From positions 212,110-248,027 of the forward strand of contig DASVOS010000009.1 in NCBI GenBank assembly GCA_036383255.1: DNA of 35,918 nucleotides. Reading direction: 5' to 3'. Every line of letters begins with the position of its first letter. Positions within the stretch are counted from its first letter, which is position 1. This DNA comes from Gammaproteobacteria bacterium. GTDB lineage: Bacteria; Pseudomonadota; Gammaproteobacteria; Natronospirales; REEB76. Positions 8,633 through 15,841 of this stretch are shown piece after piece. Below the pieces are notes generated by a model. That model saw only the letters and a program-made list of their open reading frames with translations. It had not been told where the DNA came from and did not search any database. Made by a program: the position numbers and the translations under genes.

Positions 8633-9232
8633 TCAGGGAACGGTGATGATGTCGCCGGGGCGGACGTAGAAGGGCTGGGCGCTGTTGCTGTACACCGCGT
8701 CATCGTAGTCGAACAGGATGCGGCGCTTGGAGCCGTCCTGGTCACGAAGCACCACGATGCGCGACGGTGAGGCGAACTCGGTGAGCCCGCCGGCCTGAGC
8801 CAGCACGTCCAGTACGGTGGCCTGTCCCTTGAGCTCGTAGCGCCCCGGGGTCTTGACCTCGCCCAGCACCGAGACCGCGTAGCTGTGCACCTCTTGCACC
8901 ACCACCGAGACTTCCGGTTCCGACATGTACTGCTTGAGCTTGTCGGTGAGGGTCTTCTGCAGCTGCTGCGGTGTCTGGCCGCTGGCCTGCACGTCGTTCA
9001 CCAGCGGGAACGAGATCATGCCGTCAGGCCGCACGGTGATGACGCGGTCCAGGCCCTGATCCTTCCACACAGAGACGTGCAGCACGTCGCCGGGGCCGAT
9101 CAGGTACTTGTCCACGCGGCAGTTGTCGCCGTGGCATTGGGCGTTATCCGCCATCGTGGGCTGGTCTGCACAGGCCGCGAGGCCGAGCAGCAGCACCCCG
9201 GCCGCCATACAAGCAAGTTCTTGGAGTTTCAT
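8633..9232 (-). CDS. Polysaccharide export lipoprotein (Wza-like)
   Basis: A 199-residue outer-membrane export protein. A lipoprotein signal peptide ends in the lipobox LAAC with Cys21 as the acylated residue. A poly_export domain follows, with YLIGPGDVLHVSVWKDQGLDRVITVRPDGMISFPLV (given here across about residues 44-80), then an SLBB-like region around VSVLGEVKTPGRYELKG and VLDVLAQAGGLTEFA. It is much shorter than E. coli Wza (about 380 residues), the usual size for the short exosortase-associated export proteins. It lies 16 bases after the beta-barrel gene and 17 before wzz, so the three envelope-spanning components are encoded together. It probably works with the beta-barrel protein to get polymer through the outer membrane. 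Confidence 0.9.
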   Translation of the reverse strand: MKLQELACMAAGVLLLGLAACADQPTMADNAQCHGDNCRVDKYLIGPGDVLHVSVWKDQGLDRVITVRPDGMISFPLVNDVQASGQTPQQLQKTLTDKLKQYMSEPEVSVVVQEVHSYAVSVLGEVKTPGRYELKGQATVLDVLAQAGGLTEFASPSRIVVLRDQDGSKRRILFDYDDAVYSNSAQPFYVRPGDIITVP

Positions 9233-9248
9233 GTCTTGACCCTTCGAT

Positions 9249-10523
9249 CTAAGGGGTGGGGGAATCGTCGTCCGGATAGGGAGTCGGCACGAGGTCCGAC
9301 GAGGGAGGCAGGTTCTCGTTGCGGCGCGGCGTGGGCCACAGGGTCTCGAACGGAGTGCGGCGCCGCTCGTCGAACACGCGCCCGCCGGCGGAGGGAGCGG
9401 AGAATACGAGACCTATATATAGAACGTTGTCCCGGATCTCTTGGTCGCCGCCGCCCAGGAGGCCGCGCTGCAGGCTGTACTGGTAGGAACCCACCAGCGA
9501 GGTGATGCGCCCGAGCCGGTAGGCCATGCTGAGGTTGAAGCGGAGCACCTCCGCCTTGGTGCTGCCGATGGTGTCGCTGGCATAGGACGGCGCCACCTGG
9601 ATCTCCACATCCTGTCCCAGGCCCGAGTCGTAATTCGCGCTGAGGCTGCGGGTCTCCACCACCCCTACCTGCCCCACCACCACGGTCTGGCTGCGTGCGG
9701 CATCCACGGTGAAGTAGCCGTCGTCCAGCACGCGCCTCAAGCCCGCCCTCACCTCGGCATTGACGCTGCCCTCGGTGTCGCGCGGCCCGGCGGCGAAAGA
9801 GAAGCTGGTCTGGGGAGTGAGCGCGTGGGTCCAATCGAATGTGAGCACCCGCGAGTCCACCTGCTCGCGGTTATCGCCGAAGTCGTAGCGGCTGGCCGCG
9901 AGGTCCACACCGAGGATGTTGCGGGGATCCAGGGTGTGGTCCAGGCCCAGCATGGCGGTATCCACGTTGGTGTCCGCGCCTTGCGCCACGGTCTCGTGGC
10001 TGTAGCTGTACCCTGCCCGCCCGGTATAGGTCTCGCCGAAGAGATAGGACAGGGACGGGTTGACGTTGAAGAACGTCGCGTGGGCCCGCCCTACGAGACT
10101 GGTCTGGGGCGATATCTCCGAAGGCGTCTCGGTGCTGGTGTAATCGCTGTCTAGCGCGAGGCCCAGGCGCGGTGTGGCGCGCCAGCCCATGTCCAGCGCC
10201 GCGTTGCGGCGCACGGCATTGCCGTTTAAGCCGGGATGCTTGTTGTAGCGTTCAGCGTCGAAGGTGTAGAAGCCATCCAGGTTGAAATCCGCGGAGTCAT
10301 AGCCCGCTTCCAGCGCGGGGCTCACCCTCAGGATCTCGTCGTCCTCCCGCGCCACCGGCGCGGAGAAGATGTTGTCGTCATAGACGGCGCCGACAGCGAG
10401 AGATGGCGTGAGGTAGCCGGTGGTGTCCGCTGGCGCGGGCACGGGAAGGCCGCAAGCCAGGAGCGCGCAGGCGAAGAGTAGGCGGGCGACGGCGACCCGG
10501 AAGCCGGAATATTCGCGCGTCAT
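9249..10523 (-). CDS. Outer-membrane beta-barrel protein of the EPS locus (BBP2-like)
   Basis: A 424-residue exported protein. A signal peptide (RLLFACALLACGLPVPAPA) ends near residue 32. The mature part is a series of alternating amphipathic strands, opening with YLTPSLAVGAVYDDNIF and closing with NVLYIGLVFS near residue 380, a pattern of putative beta-barrel porin 2 proteins that accompany EPS genes. A Pro/Arg/Asp-rich tail of about 45 residues follows the last strand, which is unusual because barrels normally end with the final strand. ATG at 10523 overlaps the nusG-like stop as ATGA; longer readings to 11012 would run through the nusG-like gene and are rejected. Function as a secretion pore or barrel partner is inferred from context. 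Confidence 0.82.
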   Translation of the reverse strand: MTREYSGFRVAVARLLFACALLACGLPVPAPADTTGYLTPSLAVGAVYDDNIFSAPVAREDDEILRVSPALEAGYDSADFNLDGFYTFDAERYNKHPGLNGNAVRRNAALDMGWRATPRLGLALDSDYTSTETPSEISPQTSLVGRAHATFFNVNPSLSYLFGETYTGRAGYSYSHETVAQGADTNVDTAMLGLDHTLDPRNILGVDLAASRYDFGDNREQVDSRVLTFDWTHALTPQTSFSFAAGPRDTEGSVNAEVRAGLRRVLDDGYFTVDAARSQTVVVGQVGVVETRSLSANYDSGLGQDVEIQVAPSYASDTIGSTKAEVLRFNLSMAYRLGRITSLVGSYQYSLQRGLLGGGDQEIRDNVLYIGLVFSAPSAGGRVFDERRRTPFETLWPTPRRNENLPPSSDLVPTPYPDDDSPTP

Positions 10524-11125
10524 ACCGCCGCCACCAGCGTGCAATCTATCTCCACCGCCAGGCTGCGGCGCAGCAGTTCGATGGACAGCACCAGCAGTCC
10601 CCGCTTGGATTCTTCTTTCACGAATACACCCTCGACGTTCGCCAATGGGCCGCTCACGATGCGGACCGTCTGCCCGACCTTGAGGTAGGGGTGAGGCATC
10701 CGCGGCATGTCGGACATGTTCACGCGGCGGATGGATTCGATCTCGCGGTCCGGCACGGTCGCGAGCTTGTCCCAGCGCTCGCCCAGGATCCGCACCAGGC
10801 CGCGTGCCTTGCAGATCTCGATGTAGCTGGACTTGTCTATCGCGTGATGGACGAAAAGGTACCCGGGGAACAGCGGCGCCCGGTAGAGGCAGCGCGTGTG
10901 CTTGCGGCGGGACCATTTGTCCACGGTGGGCAGCAGCACCTCGAAGCCGCTCGCCGCCAGTTGCTGGTACACGGATTGCTCGCAGTTGCTCTTGGTCCAG
11001 AGCACGTGCCACTGCGGCCCCAGGCCGGCTATCCCGTCCGCCCAGGCTTTCTCCTGTCGCTCACTGGCTGAATACGACAAAGCTCCGCCCCTTCGGTTCT
11101 CTCCTGAGGAGAACCATGAAGTCAT
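10520..11125 (-). CDS. Specialised NusG paralogue (RfaH/LoaP-like transcription elongation factor)
   Basis: A 201-residue protein with a NusG N-terminal domain at about 38-130 (QWHVLWTKSNCEQSVYQQL, then LFPGYLFVHHAI) and a KOW domain at about 148-185 (KVGQTVRIVSGPLANVEGVF). NusG paralogues at the head of long polysaccharide operons bind paused RNA polymerase and suppress termination. Here it is the first gene of an operon of at least 11 kb and overlaps the next gene by 4 bases. About 36 residues precede the NGN domain. ATG 11125 has only a weak GTGGG upstream; an internal TTG preceded by a purine-rich AGGGGCGGAGC could give a shorter protein, so the start is uncertain. The KOW domain keeps a standard beta-barrel look. 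Confidence 0.85.
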   Translation of the reverse strand: MTSWFSSGENRRGGALSYSASERQEKAWADGIAGLGPQWHVLWTKSNCEQSVYQQLAASGFEVLLPTVDKWSRRKHTRCLYRAPLFPGYLFVHHAIDKSSYIEICKARGLVRILGERWDKLATVPDREIESIRRVNMSDMPRMPHPYLKVGQTVRIVSGPLANVEGVFVKEESKRGLLVLSIELLRRSLAVEIDCTLVAAV

Positions 11126-11147
11126 CCCACGTTGCTGGTCTTGCTGC

Positions 11148-11188
11148 GACGCTCACTCGCGTCCCGGAGCGAGGTTTTCGTGCTCCGG
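11148..11188 (-). promoter_or_regulatory. Two abutting hairpins in the leader of the EPS operon
   Basis: In the 186-base gap before the nusG-like gene, two inverted repeats touch each other. The first in transcription order has 7-base arms CCGGAGC/GCTCCGG (11164-11170 and 11182-11188) around an 11-base loop. The second has 5-base arms GACGC/GCGTC (11148-11152 and 11159-11163) around a 6-base loop. Neither is followed by a T-run, so neither looks like a standard terminator. RfaH and LoaP act through hairpins in operon leaders, so a recruitment or pause site is a reasonable inference. No ops-like GGCGGTAGC was found. Confidence 0.5.
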
Positions 11189-11311
11189 CGCATCTCGATC
11201 CCACATCCTCGCCGCGGACCATTACCCCATTTACGGGATGAGTATCCAATCGGGGAAACACCCACTTTGTCATGGTAGAAAACCTTCACTGACGTATCCG
11301 TTACACGACGT

Positions 11312-11860
11312 TCAAACATGCCGAGCGTTCATCCGCATCAGCGCTGCTTGACGTTCATAACGCGACATCATGGCGGGCAGTATCTCGGGCAGCGGCATGT
11401 CGTTCCGTGAGCAGGCGACGAGCTGACTTAGGTGCGCATGCCAGCCCGCGCCGATCTTCGAGATCAGCTTCGGCGGAAGGCCGGAATGCACGAGTCTCAG
11501 CTTCGTGCCCGCTTCGCGCTCCATGAGCGTGAAACTGACTGAGGTGACGGCTGTGCCGAAGTGGGGCTTCTGCACGTCGCGTGAGGCGTCCATCCACGAG
11601 TAGGCGAGCAAGCGATAAGGCTCGTAGCGCGCCACCAGGCCATGCACCAGTGCGCCGCAGCTGGAGCGCACCGGCGCGTCCGCCTTCAGGAAACGCAGCT
11701 TCACGCCGCCGCCGGTACGCGGTTCGATCGAACCTTCCGCAAGCCAGGCACGCAGGCCTTCCGGCCGGGTCAGGTAATACCAGGCACGGTCAGCCGGCCC
11801 GCTCAGCTCGCAATCGAGGCTGATGGTATGGATGTCGATGATGAGGCCGAGGTTGATCAT
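11312..11860 (-). CDS. SRPBCC/AHSA1-like domain protein of unknown role
   Basis: A 182-residue single-domain protein resembling the SRPBCC (START/Bet v1) fold, AHSA1-like branch: an early strand DCELSGPADRAWYYLTRPEG, then LRAWLAEGSIEPRTGGGVKLRF, and a late VSFTLMEREAGTKLRLVHSG. Such proteins bind small hydrophobic ligands in a central cavity; some accompany ArsR-type regulators. No such regulator is next to it. ATG at 11860 is chosen because GGAGGG stands 6 bases before it; the in-frame ATG at 11893 has no such site. It is transcribed toward the EPS operon, but the 186-base gap with its own hairpins argues for a separate unit. The ligand is unknown. Confidence 0.72.
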   Translation of the reverse strand: MINLGLIIDIHTISLDCELSGPADRAWYYLTRPEGLRAWLAEGSIEPRTGGGVKLRFLKADAPVRSSCGALVHGLVARYEPYRLLAYSWMDASRDVQKPHFGTAVTSVSFTLMEREAGTKLRLVHSGLPPKLISKIGAGWHAHLSQLVACSRNDMPLPEILPAMMSRYERQAALMRMNARHV

Positions 11861-12120
11861 GGCGATCCCTCCGTGGATGTTGTGATGCCGCATCCTGCGG
11901 CGTTATCCGATGTGTCGTTTAACTGTTACGCAGCGCAGCATCGCAAGCGCGGCTGTTTCAGACCATCGGGTATTACCCCCAAACCGTCGTGGTAATTCAC
12001 GCAGGTTAAATCGTCGCAAGCATCTGAGGTGCTATACGTGCCACGAATGCGGGTTTTACCGGATTCGGTCCTGCACTGCGACGGACTATGGTCTTTACAC
12101 GACCTTCTCCCGGATGGGGA

Positions 12121-13302
12121 ATGAACATGGATCAGCAGCCAGGGATCACGGCGCCCCCGAGCGTGCGCAAACCTCACCCCGCGTTGCTCGCGGAGGAACC
12201 CGACACGATCCCGCTGCGGGACGCCAGCGCGCCGGCCTGCTTGGGTGCACCGCCCTACCCCCGCTTCCCCTTGCCCCCATCGCTCGGCGCCGAGTGGGAT
12301 GCGCTGGCCATGCGCCTTTCGGCCGTGCCTTACCTGCAGCTAGGTTGGGCGGAAGCCTGGTGCCGTGCCTTCAGCACCGGCGAACCCGAGTTGCGCACCC
12401 TCTGGCGCGGCGGGCGGCTCGCGGGCGTGATGCCGATGGTGCGGCAGCGCAAGCGGCTCGAGTCGGCCGCCAACGAGCACACGCCGGGCTTCGGCCTGCT
12501 GGCGGAGGACCGGGCCGCGGGCCTCGCCCTCGCACGCGGGCTATTCGAAGACCGGCCACTGCACATCTCGCTCGCCTCTCTCGATCCTGCCGGTGAGACG
12601 CTGGCGGTGTGCCGGCAGGCCGCGGAGGAAGCGGGGTACCGCATCTTCATCCGCCCGGGCGAGCGGTCCCTGTACCTGGAGACCGATGACGGCTGGGACG
12701 GGTACCAGGCCGGGCTCGGCCGCAACCTGCTGCGCAACCTCAAGCGCGCACGGCGGCAGCTCGGCCAGGAGGGCGAGGTCACGATGGAGGTGGTCACGGG
12801 CGGCGAACAGCTCGACGAGCGCCTGCGGGAGGCGTTCCTGGTGGAGGCCTTGAGCTGGAAAGGCGATGCCGGCACCGCGATCCAGTCGCACCCCCGTACG
12901 CACCGCTTCTATACCGCGGTGGGCCGCTGGGCTGCCGAGCGAGGCAAGCTCCGCCTCTACCTGCTGCGCACCGGTCGGCGGCCGCTCGCCATGTACTTCG
13001 CGCTGCTGGACCAGGGCGTGTGCTATCTGCACAAGGGCGGCTACGATCCGGCCTTCGGACGCCATTCCCCAGGCAAGCTGCTGATGCACGACGTGCTGAA
13101 GGATTGCTTCGAGAGCGGCGTCACGCGCGTCGAGTTCAACGGCGACGCGGAGCCGTACAAGTTCTGCTGGGCGGGTTCGGTGCGTGAGTATCAGCGGCTG
13201 GAAGCCTTCGCCCCCACGATGGCTGGCCAGCTCGCATGGGCGGCTTTCACCTACAGCCGGCCGGTGGCGAACCACCTGCGTCTGGGACTGGGACTCGAGT
13301 AG
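12121..13302 (+). CDS. CelD/BcsL-type (FemAB-like, GNAT-fold) acyltransferase
   Basis: About 393 residues. The C-terminal half resembles the Acetyltransf_6/CelD family: LGRNLLRNLKRARRQL at about 200-215, HRFYTAVGRWAAERGKLRLY, MYFALLDQGVCYLHKGGYDP and HSPGKLLMHDVLKDCFESG, ending with VEFNGDAEPYKFCWA. Proteins of this type are common near EPS and exosortase loci and are thought to acylate sugars or peptides, but biochemical proof is scarce. It is transcribed away from the SRPBCC gene. Start at ATG 12121 or 12127; GGGGA just before 12121 gives better spacing to 12127, so the first two residues are uncertain. The first 50 residues are Pro/Ala-rich and not conserved-looking. Confidence 0.78.
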   Translation: MNMDQQPGITAPPSVRKPHPALLAEEPDTIPLRDASAPACLGAPPYPRFPLPPSLGAEWDALAMRLSAVPYLQLGWAEAWCRAFSTGEPELRTLWRGGRLAGVMPMVRQRKRLESAANEHTPGFGLLAEDRAAGLALARGLFEDRPLHISLASLDPAGETLAVCRQAAEEAGYRIFIRPGERSLYLETDDGWDGYQAGLGRNLLRNLKRARRQLGQEGEVTMEVVTGGEQLDERLREAFLVEALSWKGDAGTAIQSHPRTHRFYTAVGRWAAERGKLRLYLLRTGRRPLAMYFALLDQGVCYLHKGGYDPAFGRHSPGKLLMHDVLKDCFESGVTRVEFNGDAEPYKFCWAGSVREYQRLEAFAPTMAGQLAWAAFTYSRPVANHLRLGLGLE

Positions 13303-13312
13303 GGTTAGGACA

Positions 13313-13330
13313 GGCGGGCGGCCGCCCGCC
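13313..13330. repeat. 18-base perfect GC palindrome between convergent genes
   Basis: GGCGGGCGGCCGCCCGCC is fully self-complementary and fills most of the 36-base gap between the convergent acyltransferase and diguanylate cyclase genes. It could stop or slow transcription from both sides, but there is no T-run on either strand, so an intrinsic terminator is not secure. Confidence 0.45.
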
Positions 13331-13338
13331 CGCGCAAA

Positions 13339-14421
13339 TCAGCGGATGGGCTTGGGTCGCAGGGTGCCGCGCACGGTCACCGGGTTCATCTGGCCGTCCT
13401 CGCGCCGTTCGTGCTTGGTCATGTACATGAGCTGGTCGGTCCGGGTGATGAGCAGCGGCACGCTCTCGTGGCTGTCCGCCTCGCATACGCCGGTAGAGAT
13501 GGAGAGCATCTGCCCATGGGTGTTGCGTTCGGCTACCGCCGCCTCGATGCGCCGCGCCACCTCTTCCGCCACCGGCAGCCGTGTCTGCGGCAGTAATACC
13601 GCGAACTCGTCGCCTCCCAGCCGGTACACGATGTCGGACTTGCGCACCTTGAGCCTCGCCGACAGCGCCACCTGCCTCAGTGCCTCGTCGCCAGCCGAAT
13701 GTCCATAGACGTCGTTGATGACCTTGAGGCCGTCCACGTCGAACAGGATCAGGCAATAGGGCTGCTGGTGGTTGACCTGCTCCTTCTTGAGCATGCGCGC
13801 GTGCTCCTCGAAGGCGCGCCGGTTGAGGAGCTCGGTCAGCGCATCCTCGCGGCTCTCGCGTATGGCCTGATCGTACTGGCGCGCGTTCTGGATTGCGGAG
13901 CCCACCAGGTCTGCGAAGATCTGGATGGTCTCCTCGTCCTCCTCGGTGAAGGCATCCGGCGACTGGGAAGCCACGTGCAGTACCCCGGCCACCTCCCGCC
14001 GCGGATCGAACGCGAATGGCGCACTCACGCAGGAACGTGTGCCGCTGCGGGAGGACACCCGCCGCAGGGTCTGGTCCGCCAGCTCCTCGCCGGTGCAGCG
14101 CACCGCATGCTTGAGCCTCACCGCATGGCTGGGAGAGCCGTTGCCGAGCGGAAGTTCCAGCATGGCAAAACCCAGGATTCCGACGGCGGACTTGGCGCTC
14201 AGGCGCTGGTTCTCGACCATGAAGATCGTGGCGCCGTCTGCCCGGGTGAGCCTTGCGCACTCCTCCGCCACCACGTCCATCACCGCCTGCAGGCTGCCTG
14301 ACACGGCCATGACCTTGCCGATGCTGGCGATGATCTCCAGCAGCCGTTCCCGGCTCACTCGCTGGCCCACCGCCAGCTCGCCGAGCGGGGTCTCCACCTT
14401 CCTCTGCTCAGGCGCTGACAT
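13339..14421 (-). CDS. GAF-GGDEF diguanylate cyclase
   Basis: A 360-residue soluble enzyme that makes c-di-GMP from two GTP. A GAF domain covers about residues 30-180 (ending near FTEEDEETIQIFADLVGSAI); the GGDEF domain covers about 195-345 with FDVDGLKVINDVYGHSAGDE and the intact signature LGGDEFAVL (GGDEF at 269-273). An RxxD product-inhibition site, RKSD at 260-263, stands exactly five residues before it, so feedback control is likely. ATG 14421 overlaps the EAL gene by 14 bases; a reading from 14508 would lengthen the overlap to about 100 bases and is less likely. The GAF ligand is not known. Confidence 0.92.
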   Translation of the reverse strand: MSAPEQRKVETPLGELAVGQRVSRERLLEIIASIGKVMAVSGSLQAVMDVVAEECARLTRADGATIFMVENQRLSAKSAVGILGFAMLELPLGNGSPSHAVRLKHAVRCTGEELADQTLRRVSSRSGTRSCVSAPFAFDPRREVAGVLHVASQSPDAFTEEDEETIQIFADLVGSAIQNARQYDQAIRESREDALTELLNRRAFEEHARMLKKEQVNHQQPYCLILFDVDGLKVINDVYGHSAGDEALRQVALSARLKVRKSDIVYRLGGDEFAVLLPQTRLPVAEEVARRIEAAVAERNTHGQMLSISTGVCEADSHESVPLLITRTDQLMYMTKHERREDGQMNPVTVRGTLRPKPIR

Positions 14422-15598
14422 GCATGACTCCCTTGACGGCCGCGAGGCTGCCGAGCGATGTGCGCAGGAACGCCGGGACGGAGCCCGGCTCCTGCGCACG
14501 TTGCGCATCCCTGAGCTGCGCGATCATCTGCGATGCCGGGACCGGCCGGCCGTAGTAGTAGCCCTGGGCCTCATCGCAGCCATAATCCGTGAGCATGCGC
14601 GCCTGCGAGGGAGTCTCGACGCCCTCGGCGAGCACCGCGGCACCCAGGTTGTGGCCCAGGGCGATGACCGTCTTGATGAGCTCCTGGCTGTTGCGATTCT
14701 CCGGCAGGTCCACGATGAAGGAACGGTCTATCTTCAGGCAGTCGATGGGCAACCGCTGCAGGCGACTCAGGGAGGAATACCCGGTACCAAAATCGTCCAG
14801 TGACACGCGCATGCCTGCCTGCTTCACCTGCTGCAGTATCCGCAGGGTGAACTCCTGGTCATTCATGGTCAGGCTCTCGGTGAGCTCCAACTCCAGGTGC
14901 CTGGCATAGCCGCGGTCCGGGCCCAGCGCCTGGTCGATATGCCGCAGGAAATCCTGCTTACCGAGCTGGGCATTGGAGACGTTCACCGAGACGTTGAGGG
15001 GCGGCAGCCCCGCCTGCGTGCATTCCCGCAGGAACGCCACGCTGCGCGCCAGCACCCAGCGGCCGATCTCGACGATGAGGCCGGAATGTTCGGCGATACC
15101 TATGAAAGCGGCGGGTTGCACCAGACCATGGCTGGGATGCTGCCAGCGCAACAGCGCCTCGCAGCCGATGATGCCGTCGCTGCCCAGCGCGACCCGTGGC
15201 TGGAAGAACAGCAGCAGCTCGTCCCGCTCCAGCGCACGCTTCAAGCCCTTCTCGAGCGTCATGCGGTGGGCGAGCTGCCCCGCCGCCTCGCGCGAGAGCC
15301 GGTTGCTGTGGCCTGGGCCAGTCAGGGGATGCGACGGCTTGTGGACATGTGTACGGCCAGGGCCGCCGCGCTGCAGGAACAGCGCCAGCAGCGCGCCCGT
15401 GAGGGCTGCTACCAGCGCACCGCGCAGTGCCAGGAAGTAGCCCAGCCATTCTGATCCCGCCATGGCGAGCAGCAGCATGTCCGAGAGGGCGATGGCGGCG
15501 CCGGCCAGCACTGCGCAGGCGAGCAGCATGCGTGGAGTGCCGCGGCGCTCGTAAAGAGGAGCGGACATGCGGTGCAGGAAAGACGGGTACCCATCCAT
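14408..15598 (-). CDS. EAL-domain c-di-GMP phosphodiesterase with N-terminal membrane segments
   Basis: A 396-residue protein with two hydrophobic segments near the N-terminus (about 24-48 and 55-76) and a complete EAL domain from about 110 to 370. Catalytic elements are present: CEALLRW (EAL at about 147-149), NVSVNVSNAQL, LELTES, SLDDFGTGYSSLS, LKIDRSFI, LAEGVET and QGYYYGRP. It should hydrolyse c-di-GMP to pGpG at the membrane. AAGGA stands 8 bases before ATG 15598. It is the first gene of a two-gene unit with the diguanylate cyclase, so the cell makes and breaks the messenger from one transcript, probably with different input signals. The proximity of the EPS operon suggests the target process. 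Confidence 0.92.
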   Translation of the reverse strand: MDGYPSFLHRMSAPLYERRGTPRMLLACAVLAGAAIALSDMLLLAMAGSEWLGYFLALRGALVAALTGALLALFLQRGGPGRTHVHKPSHPLTGPGHSNRLSREAAGQLAHRMTLEKGLKRALERDELLLFFQPRVALGSDGIIGCEALLRWQHPSHGLVQPAAFIGIAEHSGLIVEIGRWVLARSVAFLRECTQAGLPPLNVSVNVSNAQLGKQDFLRHIDQALGPDRGYARHLELELTESLTMNDQEFTLRILQQVKQAGMRVSLDDFGTGYSSLSRLQRLPIDCLKIDRSFIVDLPENRNSQELIKTVIALGHNLGAAVLAEGVETPSQARMLTDYGCDEAQGYYYGRPVPASQMIAQLRDAQRAQEPGSVPAFLRTSLGSLAAVKGVMHVSA

Positions 15599-15632
15599 GG
15601 CCACGTCCTTTTGACAGTTTTTACCCTGCGTC

Positions 15633-15684
15633 AATCTATTAGGGATGGCCCGTGGGCAGAATGAGGTAAAGACCCTAATCGATT
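15633..15684. repeat. Inverted repeat upstream of the EAL-GGDEF genes
   Basis: AATCTATTAGGG (15633-15644) faces CCCTAATCGATT (15673-15684); 11 of 12 bases are complementary, with a 28-base spacer. It lies 35-86 bases upstream of the EAL start codon, in a locally AT-rich stretch, a position suited to a regulator-binding site. The right arm also contains most of a perfect TAATCGATTA palindrome (15676-15685). Confidence 0.55.
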
Positions 15685-15698
15685 AAAGGTAAAGACCC
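15665..15698 (+). repeat. Direct repeat GGTAAAGACCC, two copies, around a palindrome
   Basis: GGTAAAGACCC occurs at 15665-15675 and again at 15688-15698, 23 bases start to start, close to two helical turns. The perfect palindrome TAATCGATTA (15676-15685) sits between. A related GGGTAAAAAC lies on the opposite strand near 15617-15626. The layout resembles a multi-site operator for the divergent EAL and small-membrane-protein genes; the regulator is unknown. Confidence 0.6.
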
Positions 15699-15841
15699 CG
15701 GTTTTTCCATAACCATGCTTGGGCGGGCAGATACGGTCAAATCAGGGGGTTCACAGTCGTACCAGGGAACTGACTTAGATCATCACAGCCATCCCCTGTT
15801 TGAGCGATGCTCCCCACTAAGACGGAAAAGGGAGCACTTAC

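Noticed and set aside
9249-11012. Extended N-terminus for the outer-membrane protein
   Set aside because: The extra region overlaps the nusG-like gene in another frame; the ATG at 10523 opens a signal peptide and forms an ATGA overlap.
11061-11273. Short open frame of 70 codons in the EPS leader
   Set aside because: It overlaps the start of the nusG-like gene in another frame, has no clear ribosome-binding site, and covers the two hairpins; treated as leader. A leader peptide is not excluded.
11126-11311. Classical ops/JUMPstart element for RfaH
   Set aside because: No GGCGGTAGC-like sequence is present on the transcribed strand; only the hairpin pair supports a recruitment site.
15599-15841. 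Possible c-di-GMP riboswitch before the small membrane protein
   Set aside because: I could not find the conserved core of either c-di-GMP riboswitch class; the repeats look like DNA-binding sites.
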